Below, piece after piece: positions 21,933-26,966 of a DNA stretch of 26,966 bases. The position numbers were made by a program, and so were the translations under genes. Location: the NCBI GenBank assembly GCA_035273885.1, contig DATEOR010000037.1:1-26966 (forward strand). Direction: 5' to 3'. The notes under the pieces were generated by a model, which was not told where the DNA came from, made no database searches, and saw only the letters and a list, made by a program, of their open reading frames with translations. Numbering within the stretch: position 1 is the first letter of the stretch; each line of letters begins with the position of its first letter. The DNA is from DATEOR01 sp035273885 (GTDB taxonomy: Bacteria; Actinomycetota; Thermoleophilia; Gaiellales; Gaiellaceae).

Positions 21933-22946
21933 ATGCTCACATTCGGCGTCACGGTCCTGCCGGATCCGCCGCACACTCGCTTCGTCGAGCTGATGAAGCT
22001 CGCGGAGGACAACGGCTTCGAATACGGCTGGACGTACGACTCCCACATCCTCTGGCAGGACGCGTATCCGCTCATGACGCTCCTGGCGATGAACACCGAC
22101 CGCCTGAAGATGGGCCATTGCGTCACGAACCCGGGAACGCGCGAGCCGACGGTGACCGCCAGTTCTTACGCGACGCTGCACGACATCTCCAACGGCCGCA
22201 TGGTCATGGGGATCGGCCGCGGAGACTCCGCGCGCCGGGTGATCGGCTACAAGCCCGTGAAGATGGCCGAGTTCGAGGCCGCCCTGGCGATGATGAAGGA
22301 CCTGATGAACGGGCGGCCCGTCGAGTGGAACGGGAAGGAGCTCGAGCTGACCTGGGCCAAGGGCCGAGCGGAGATCCCGCTCTATGTCGCGGCGTACGGA
22401 CCGCGCGCGCTGGGCGTGGCCGGACGCATCGGGGACGGCGTGATCATCCAGCTCGCGGACCCTGTGATCATCCAGTGGATCATGGAGCAGGCACGCGCCG
22501 CTGCCGTTGAGGCCGGGCGCGACCCGGACGAGCTCCAGTGCCTCGTGTGCGCGCCGAGCATCATCACGGACGACATGCCCGAGGCGCGCGAGGCCGTGCG
22601 CTGGTTCCCGGCGATGGTCTCGAACCACGTCATGGACCTGATCGAGCGCTACGGCGAGGACTCCGAGATCCCGAAGGACCTGACCGACTACGTCAAGGCG
22701 CGGAAGTTCTACGACTACAAGGACCACAGCCGCGAGGGCGCGGCGCACGGCGAGTTCGTCACCGACGAGATCTGCGACCGCTTCTCGGTGATCGGCAACG
22801 TCGAGCAGGTGACCGAGAAGCTCAAGGAGCTCGAATCGATCGGCGTCGACCACTACAACATCTACCTCATGACCCACGGCCAGGAGGACATCCTGCGCGC
22901 CTACGGAAGCGAGATCATCCCCCAGTTCAAGGGCGCAGCCGTTTAG
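21933..22946 (+). CDS. LLM-class F420-dependent oxidoreductase (CPS_4043-like family)
   Basis: A 337-residue TIM-barrel enzyme of the luciferase-like monooxygenase superfamily, in the branch that uses coenzyme F420 for hydride transfer. The start LTFGVTVLPDPPHTRFVELM and the segment YGWTYDSHILWQDAYPLMTL look like the TIGR03842 / CPS_4043 group as I recall it. Further motifs are GHCVTNPGTREPTVTASSYA, NGRMVMGIGRGDSARR (cofactor phosphate region) and AAYGPRALGVAGRIGDGVI. The C-terminus ends MTHGQEDILRAYGSEIIP. The substrate is unknown. ATG 21933 has a strong GGAGGG site, and the open frame upstream to 21852 is not used. F420 use is family knowledge, and fits the F420-class split-barrel gene 640 bases downstream. 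Confidence 0.94.
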   Translation: MLTFGVTVLPDPPHTRFVELMKLAEDNGFEYGWTYDSHILWQDAYPLMTLLAMNTDRLKMGHCVTNPGTREPTVTASSYATLHDISNGRMVMGIGRGDSARRVIGYKPVKMAEFEAALAMMKDLMNGRPVEWNGKELELTWAKGRAEIPLYVAAYGPRALGVAGRIGDGVIIQLADPVIIQWIMEQARAAAVEAGRDPDELQCLVCAPSIITDDMPEAREAVRWFPAMVSNHVMDLIERYGEDSEIPKDLTDYVKARKFYDYKDHSREGAAHGEFVTDEICDRFSVIGNVEQVTEKLKELESIGVDHYNIYLMTHGQEDILRAYGSEIIPQFKGAAV

Positions 22947-23013
22947 CTAGGGTCACCGCATCGACTGGACTGCGTTCCACTACCTGAACGACCTTTTCCG
23001 GGGTCACGGAGTC

Positions 23014-23589
23014 GTGGAGGAGGAGATCGGCGACTTCGTCGCGCTCTGGGCGGTACCCCTGTTCGCGGCCGCGACGACCGGCCTCTGGTTCCTCGACCGG
23101 CCGGGCCCCTGGTACCGGTGGAAGATCGCGGCGCTCTCGGGCATGACCGCGGCCGGGCTGGGGCTGCTCGTGAGCCAGGTGATCACGCAGTTCTGGCAGA
23201 GGCCCCGTCCCTTCGTCGCGCATCCGCACGACACGATCCTTCTCGTCGCGCCTTCGGCCGAGCCGTCGTTTCCGAGTGACCACGCGGTCGCCGCATTCGC
23301 CATCGCCTTCGCGGTCGCCTTCGTCGGCCGTCGAATGGGCGCCGCCTTCCTCGCCGGCGCCACGCTGATCGCTCTGACCCGCGTGATCGCCGGCCTGCAC
23401 TACCCCGGCGACGTCCTCGGAGGCGCCGGGATCGGGCTCCTCTCCGCGACGCTCGTCTACTGGCTCGCCGGCGACTACATGACCGCCGTCGTCAGGCTTG
23501 GCAGCCGGATCACGGATCCGCTGGTCGCCCCGGCGTGGCGCGCCTTCGACCGGGCGAACGAGCGCAGGCGCCGAAGGACGGCGACCTGA
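23014..23589 (+). CDS. PAP2 family phosphatase, BcrC-like (undecaprenyl-diphosphate phosphatase type)
   Basis: An integral membrane phosphatase of 191 residues or more. The acid phosphatase motifs are all there: FWQRPRPFVAHP, AEPSFPSDHAVAAFA, and TRVIAGLHYPGDVLGG with the catalytic His and Asp. This motif wording is close to BcrC-type enzymes, which recycle the wall lipid carrier. Membrane helices lie around WAVPLFAAATTGLWFL, GMTAAGLGLLVSQVI, AFAIAFAVAFVG and GIGLLSATLVYWLAG. GTG 23014 is the first canonical start, but the reading frame upstream (22951-23013) also encodes a PAP2-like N-terminus, RIDWTAFHYLNDLFRGHG, with no ATG, GTG or TTG; an ATC at 22960 may be the true start. The basic C-terminus overlaps the next ATG by one base. 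Confidence 0.9.
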   Translation: MEEEIGDFVALWAVPLFAAATTGLWFLDRPGPWYRWKIAALSGMTAAGLGLLVSQVITQFWQRPRPFVAHPHDTILLVAPSAEPSFPSDHAVAAFAIAFAVAFVGRRMGAAFLAGATLIALTRVIAGLHYPGDVLGGAGIGLLSATLVYWLAGDYMTAVVRLGSRITDPLVAPAWRAFDRANERRRRRTAT

Positions 23590-24011
23590 TGGCCGCGATC
23601 CCGCCCGAAGCCAGAACCCTGCTGGAGTCGGACGCCCTCGCGCACCTCGTCACCCTCAACCCCGACGGCAGCCCCCAGGTGACCTGCATCTGGGTCGGCC
23701 TCGACGGGGACGAGATCGTGGCCGGCCACCTCTTCCCCCAGCAAAAGCTAAAGAACATGGAGCGCGACCCGCGGGTTGCGCTGTCGGTCGAGAGCAAGGA
23801 GACGAACGAGATGGGCCTCCGCCACTACCTCGTCGTCCACGGACGCGCCCGCATCACCGAAGGCGGCGCCCCGGAGCTCCTGCAGGAGCTGGCACAGACC
23901 TACCTCGGACCGGGCACGAAGTTCCCGCCAATGCCGGATCCCCCGCCCGGCCGAGTCACCCACATCACCCCCGAGCGGTTCGGCGGCGTCGGTCCCTGGG
24001 CCGGCGGTTAG
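23589..24011 (+). CDS. PPOX-class split-barrel F420-dependent oxidoreductase
   Basis: A 140-residue flavin/deazaflavin-binding split beta-barrel protein. Family features are LLESDALAHLVTLNPDGSPQ at the start, TCIWVGLDGDEIVAGHL, and the cofactor-binding KLKNMERDPRVALSVE, followed by HYLVVHGRARITEGG. This combination is typical of the F420-using (FDOR-B, Rv1155-like) subgroup, which reduces biliverdin, quinones or other unsaturated compounds; relatives using FMN exist. ATG 23589 overlaps the phosphatase stop (TGATG), so the two are translationally coupled. Its stop overlaps the convergent acetyltransferase stop by 4 bases. Confidence 0.92.
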   Translation: MAAIPPEARTLLESDALAHLVTLNPDGSPQVTCIWVGLDGDEIVAGHLFPQQKLKNMERDPRVALSVESKETNEMGLRHYLVVHGRARITEGGAPELLQELAQTYLGPGTKFPPMPDPPPGRVTHITPERFGGVGPWAGG

Positions 24012-24823
24012 CGCGGCGTCAGCACGATCGAGCGAAAGAGCCGGTAGGCCGTCGGCTCGAAGCCCATGCTCGGCCAGAAGTGGCCCGCGAGGAGGTTCGC
24101 GGAGCGCCAGTCGGTGATGCACGCGCGGTACCCCTGCTCCCAGGCCCAGGCCAGCGCGTACCTCGTCAGGGCCGTGCCGACCCCGAGCCCCCGCGCCGCA
24201 GGGACGGTGGCTGCGATCGTGAGCTCCGTTTCGTCCTCGCCCGCCCGCTCGAGGATGAGATGGCCGAGGGGCTCGCCCCCGCGCTCGGCGACGAAGTACG
24301 CCACCCCCTCCTCGGCGAGGTAGTCGGCGTACGAGGCGCGCGCCTCCTCCTCGTGCGGGGCAGGCGCGCCGGCCCACGTGGGAGCCGAGGCCTGGTGGTC
24401 GAAGATGACAAAGGCGAGCTTCATGGCGAGGTCGATGTCCTCCGGCCCGCCGATCCGCAACGTGAAGCCCTCGGGCTCGGGGGCGGCCTCCTGCCGCAGG
24501 ATCCGCCGGCCGTGCACCTGCTGCTGGGCGAAGGAGAGGCTGTACCAGGCGGACAGCACGTCGTCCGCCGCCGGGACGACGACGTAGTGGTCGAGATAGC
24601 CTGCTTCCACCCACGCCTCTGCCGCCACGCCGTAGAGCTCGCGGTAGAGAGAGGGATCCTCGCCGGCCGCGATGCCGTGGTCGTCCAGCCCCGACCAGGC
24701 GTGCCGGCCGCGGACGTCGCTCTCGACCAGAATCGCCACGAGCCTGCCGGCAAACGCGCCGTCGCGGGCCGCTTCCGAGCCCACCTTACCGTCCACCGTA
24801 AAGCGCCGGAGATCGAGCGCCAA
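24008..24823 (-). CDS. GNAT-family N-acetyltransferase
   Basis: A 271-residue acetyltransferase, long enough for two GNAT units. The C-terminal unit (about residues 120-260) is well formed: LRIGGPEDIDLAMKLAFVIF, VAYFVAERGGEPLGHLILE, ELTIAATVPAARGLGVGTAL with the acetyl-CoA pyrophosphate loop RGLGVG, and HFWPSMGFEPTAYRLFR. The N-terminal half (RFTVDGKVGSEAARDG to LSFAQQQVHGRR) looks like a degenerate GNAT unit without the CoA loop. The substrate is unknown. TTG 24823 keeps the first strand ALDLRRFTV; no ATG is available. It begins 1 base after the small upstream ORF, so both are likely on one mRNA. Confidence 0.9.
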   Translation of the reverse strand: MALDLRRFTVDGKVGSEAARDGAFAGRLVAILVESDVRGRHAWSGLDDHGIAAGEDPSLYRELYGVAAEAWVEAGYLDHYVVVPAADDVLSAWYSLSFAQQQVHGRRILRQEAAPEPEGFTLRIGGPEDIDLAMKLAFVIFDHQASAPTWAGAPAPHEEEARASYADYLAEEGVAYFVAERGGEPLGHLILERAGEDETELTIAATVPAARGLGVGTALTRYALAWAWEQGYRACITDWRSANLLAGHFWPSMGFEPTAYRLFRSIVLTPR

Positions 24824-24824
24824 G

Positions 24825-25040
24825 CTAGTTCGCGACGGACTCGCGCTTGCGGGCGGGCAGGGTGACGACCCTCAGCGGAAGCTCCTCGACCGAGGCCGGC
24901 CGGGTGCGCTTCCGCCGAAAGACCAGCTTGGGCGGAGCGGCGATCTCCACGCTCCGCATGCGGCATGCGTTGGCCTCCGGGACCACGGTGTCGCACCAGA
25001 ACGAATCCTGCTCCCTTTTCTTCCGCCGCATGAGCCGCAT
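24825..25040 (-). CDS. Small basic protein, 71 residues, unknown function
   Basis: It starts MRLMRRKKREQDSFWCDT, contains two Cys (FWCDTVV and NACRMRS) and ends VTLPARKRESVAN; about a quarter of residues are Arg or Lys. It is supported by TACATT 29 bases upstream, an AGGGA site 9 bases before the second ATG (25031), and its stop 1 base before the acetyltransferase start. ATG 25031 may be the true start. No known family is recognised; nucleic-acid binding is a guess from charge only. Confidence 0.45.
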   Translation of the reverse strand: MRLMRRKKREQDSFWCDTVVPEANACRMRSVEIAAPPKLVFRRKRTRPASVEELPLRVVTLPARKRESVAN

Positions 25041-25068
25041 TCCCTAAAGGAAAACGTCCGGGCAACGG

Positions 25069-25074
25069 AATGTA
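25069..25074 (-). promoter_or_regulatory. Candidate -10 element for the small ORF and acetyltransferase (TACATT)
   Basis: Minus-strand TACATT lies in an AT-richer patch of the 76-base divergent gap. Transcription would start near 25062, leaving a 22-31 base leader containing AGGGA. No -35 assigned. Confidence 0.38.
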
Positions 25075-25103
25075 AAGCCGGATGCAGCGTCAGGCCGATC
25101 GGG

Positions 25104-25109
25104 TAGAAC
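25104..25109 (+). promoter_or_regulatory. Weak -10-like element for the Pro/Glu-repeat protein (TAGAAC)
   Basis: TAGAAC lacks the final T of the consensus. It ends 7 bases before ATG 25117, the same spacing seen at the other candidate leaderless starts. Confidence 0.28.
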
Positions 25110-25116
25110 GCAGTCC

Positions 25117-25512
25117 ATGAGATGGAAGTTCTGGCAGGCCGAGGAAAACGCCGGGCTCGTGGAGGCCGAGGTGCCGACTCTTCCGGCCCCCGATCCGGAG
25201 CCTGAGCCTGCGCCCGAACCCGAGCCGGCCGAGGCCGTCGAGCCCGAGCCGGAGCCACGGCCCGAGCCGGAGCCGGAGGTGCCCGCTCAGATCACGCTGA
25301 CGATCGACGAGGCCAAGGGCGTGATCAAGGAAGCCGGCGGCGACGTCATCCAGGTGGGCTTCCTCGCGAGCGCCTACCGGCGGCAGTTCGAGGAGGACCC
25401 GCAGAGCGCCGAGACGGCTGCGTCGCGCAAGAAGCTCCGGGAGCTCGTCGGCCAGCGGCTCAAGGACCGTGGCCTGCTCGCCTCGGACGGAGTCCTCGAG
25501 CTCCGCGACTGA
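25117..25512 (+). CDS. Pro/Glu-repeat linker protein with small C-terminal domain, unknown function
   Basis: A 131-residue protein in three parts: a short aromatic start (MRWKFWQAEENAGLVEAE), a low-complexity Pro-Glu stretch at about residues 24-56 made of EP, PEPEPAPEPEP and RPEPEPE units, and a C-terminal domain of about 70 residues (QITLTIDEAKGVIKEAGGD, then VGFLASAYRRQFEED and KKLRELVGQRLKDRGLL). The C-terminal part looks mostly helical, and its last segment resembles a small winged-helix or DNA-associated fold, but this is not firm. Pro-Glu stretches are stiff, extended spacers. No signal peptide or membrane helix is seen, so it is probably cytoplasmic. It stands alone between two minus-strand units. 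Confidence 0.75.
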   Translation: MRWKFWQAEENAGLVEAEVPTLPAPDPEPEPAPEPEPAEAVEPEPEPRPEPEPEVPAQITLTIDEAKGVIKEAGGDVIQVGFLASAYRRQFEEDPQSAETAASRKKLRELVGQRLKDRGLLASDGVLELRD

Positions 25513-25528
25513 ACCGACGATCCGCAGG

Positions 25529-26167
25529 TCACCGCCCGATGCGGTCGAGCTCGGGGCGGTGCTGCGCGTGGCGGAAGCCGGCTGCGATTCGCCTCACACG
25601 CGACCGCAGCTCCTCTGCTCCGAGGGCCGGATTGAGAAGGGGGCTTTCGGCGAGGTCGCTCAACATCCGGGAGCATTCCACCGCGCACGCTGGCTCGAGC
25701 TCCAGCTCGGGATCCTCGAGGTCGCAGATCAACTCCTCGAGCTCTGCCGCCACGGGGCCGACGACGCTCGAGGAATTCGACGCAGGATCCTCGACCCGGC
25801 TCCGAATCAGCGCGGCGAAGGTCCGGCGCCTGCTCATCGAGGCCTCCCGCGACGCGTAGGCGAGCACCTCGGGAATGACGTAGGCATCCCGCTCTCCGGA
25901 GAGCCGGTCGACCAGATCCCAGCGCCGCCAGAGAGCTCTGAGCCCAAGAGCCCAGAGCGTGACCCCGCCGAAGAACAGCGGGAGCGCAAGCGATTCCCGC
26001 ACCTGCGTGGCCGCGATGGCGAGCCCGAGCGCGAGGGCTCCCAACGTCATGTCTTCCCATTCCGCCTCGCGGAGGTCCCGAAGGCGGCCCTGTGCTTCGT
26101 CGACGGCTCTCGCGTACACGGCAGGACCAAGTCTCCGCGGCGAGTCGTGCGGCGACATCCGCGCCAC
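25529..26167 (-). CDS. Two-TM membrane protein coupled to a P-type ATPase
   Basis: A 212-residue protein with a cytoplasmic N-terminal helix (AVYARAVDEAQGRLRDLREAE), two adjacent membrane helices at about residues 44-60 (MTLGALALGLAIAATQV) and 66-82 (LALPLFFGGVTLWALGL), and a helical C-terminal domain of about 120 residues. That domain is rich in acidic residues (VAAELEELICDLEDPELELEP) and ends in RSRVRRIAAGFRHAQ. No enzyme motif is visible. GTG 26167 shares its first base with the ATPase stop (TAGTG), so translation is coupled; ATG 26158 is the alternative start. A regulatory or accessory role for the ATPase is inference from the coupling. Confidence 0.78.
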   Translation of the reverse strand: MARMSPHDSPRRLGPAVYARAVDEAQGRLRDLREAEWEDMTLGALALGLAIAATQVRESLALPLFFGGVTLWALGLRALWRRWDLVDRLSGERDAYVIPEVLAYASREASMSRRRTFAALIRSRVEDPASNSSSVVGPVAAELEELICDLEDPELELEPACAVECSRMLSDLAESPLLNPALGAEELRSRVRRIAAGFRHAQHRPELDRIGR

Positions 26168-26966
26168 TACTGAGACGCAAGCGGGTTTCCCGCAGTTCCG
26201 CGCCTCCGAGCTCGCCGAATCTCGTCCGCACCCCACACGATGAACGGGAAGGGAGCGAGAATTGCCAGCTCCGCGGGCCCAAGCGGCGCGGTGTGGAAGA
26301 TCGGCTGGAAGACGGGGACATAGATGAGAACCGCTGCGAATGCCACCTCGAAGAGGACGCCCCACAGGAGGAGCGGATTTGACCGTACGCCGATCGAGCG
26401 GAGCGATACGCGCTCCGTCCGCGAGGCAAACGCCGTCCCGATCTGGCACGCGACGATCCCGGCGAAGGTCATCGTCGTCGCCCGCACGTAGTCCTCGTGG
26501 AGCGGGGTTCCGACGGAGACGTCGTCACCGGGGCTCCAGCCCGCGGCCCAGAGGACCGCGAAGTAGCCGAGGATGACGAGCGCGGCTGAGATGAGTCCGA
26601 GGAAGAGCCACGCGCGTACCAGCATCTCCTTCTGGATGACACCTTCGGAGCGTGCGCGAGGAGGTCGGGACATGACACCGGGCTCAGCCGGCTCGCGGCC
26701 GAGGGCGAGGGCGGGAAGCGTCTCCGTCCCGAGATCGATCGCGAGGATCTGGAGAACGGTCAGAGGCAGGGGAACAAGCCCTCCCGCCACTGCGAACAGA
26801 ACGAACGGAAGCGCCTCGGGAGGTGCGTGCGCGAAGATGTAGAGGATGAACTTGCGGACGTTGTCGTAGACGCGGCGTCCCGCCTCGACCGCAGCCGCGA
26901 TCGACGCGAAGTTGTCGTCGGTGAGGATCATCGTCGAGGCCTCGCGGGCCACGTCCGTGCCGGACC
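26167..26966 (-). CDS. Cation-transporting P-type ATPase, C-terminal part (N-terminus outside window)
   Basis: The visible 265 residues are the end of a P2/P3-type cation pump. The segment begins with SGTDVAREAS and ILTDDNFASIAAAVEAGR, the hinge after the phosphorylation domain, then VYDNVRKFILYIFAHAPPEA leading into membrane helices 5 and 6 (LPFVLFAVAGGLVPLPLTVL). The typical LAIDLGTETLPALALGREP follows, and then four further helices, including MLVRAWLFLGLISAALVILG and LLLWGVLFEVAFAAVLIYV. The phosphorylated Asp and the nucleotide domain lie beyond the right edge. The transported ion (Ca2+, Mg2+, Na+ or H+) cannot be told. The stop overlaps the start of the two-TM protein by one base. Confidence 0.93.
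   Translation of the reverse strand, partial: SGTDVAREASTMILTDDNFASIAAAVEAGRRVYDNVRKFILYIFAHAPPEALPFVLFAVAGGLVPLPLTVLQILAIDLGTETLPALALGREPAEPGVMSRPPRARSEGVIQKEMLVRAWLFLGLISAALVILGYFAVLWAAGWSPGDDVSVGTPLHEDYVRATTMTFAGIVACQIGTAFASRTERVSLRSIGVRSNPLLLWGVLFEVAFAAVLIYVPVFQPIFHTAPLGPAELAILAPFPFIVWGADEIRRARRRGTAGNPLASQ

Noticed and set aside
21765..22877. 370-codon minus-strand frame opposite the LLM oxidoreductase
   Set aside because: The plus strand carries the oxidoreductase with a strong ribosome-binding site; the antisense product is His/Arg/Asp-rich shadow sequence.
1..26966. tRNA, rRNA, CRISPR arrays, insertion sequences, phage or plasmid genes
   Set aside because: Gaps between genes are too short for most RNA genes, and no repeat-spacer pattern, transposase, integrase or terminal repeat was seen on either strand.

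Overview
The window is about 27 kb of very GC-rich (roughly 70% by eye), densely packed bacterial chromosome. Many genes start with GTG or TTG and share 1-4 base stop/start overlaps. A CysO/CysM/Mec-type cysteine pathway, an F420-type luciferase-like oxidoreductase and an F420-class split-barrel protein point to Actinobacteria. The overall style fits an uncultured member of class Thermoleophilia, but that placement is inference. I see no rRNA, tRNA, CRISPR array, insertion sequence or phage gene, and no gene-free stretch over 300 bases.

Layout. 1-2350: a nicotinamidase cut by the window edge, divergent from an ECF sigma factor coupled to a membrane protein with an outside beta-propeller (likely anti-sigma), then a short, probably decayed ORF. 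2579-6346: a cupredoxin lipoprotein divergent from a YtcJ-type amidohydrolase, an HxlR regulator, and an M20 dipeptidase. 6366-8549: the primary-type sigma factor with a recognisable promoter, preceded by a membrane-anchored TPR protein. 8612-11354: a sulfur-carrier cysteine operon. 11351-12704: a secreted cupredoxin and a secreted protein of unknown family. 12728-17689: a six-gene minus-strand chain (NagA-like, CNNM/CorC-like, VOC, M20, unknown, Gfo/Idh/MocA). 17722-19534: a NarL-type response regulator and its histidine kinase. 19544-22946: a small unknown protein, a flavoprotein, a double VOC protein, a receiver-like protein and an LLM oxidoreductase. 23014-26966: a BcrC-like phosphatase, an F420-class split-barrel protein, an acetyltransferase, small unknowns, and a two-TM protein coupled to a P-type ATPase that runs off the window.

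The most interesting system is 8612-11354. A rhodanese-E1 protein (rhodanese at the unusual N-terminal side) is followed by one 400-residue ORF in which the ubiquitin-like carrier CysO, ending in Gly-Gly, runs without a stop into the cysteine synthase CysM. A JAMM peptidase of the Mec type comes next. CysO must have a free C-terminal Gly-Gly to be adenylated and thiocarboxylated, so the fusion implies a processing step, and the adjacent JAMM enzyme is the obvious candidate. I know of no characterised example of this arrangement, but I could not search.

Other points worth a look: a histidine kinase whose ATP-binding boxes are degraded although its phospho-acceptor region is intact; a repeated TAnnnT hexamer 6-10 bases upstream of many start codons, suggesting widespread leaderless transcription; two genes whose conserved N-termini begin where no ATG, GTG or TTG exists; and a NagA-like enzyme with a shortened metal-binding loop.
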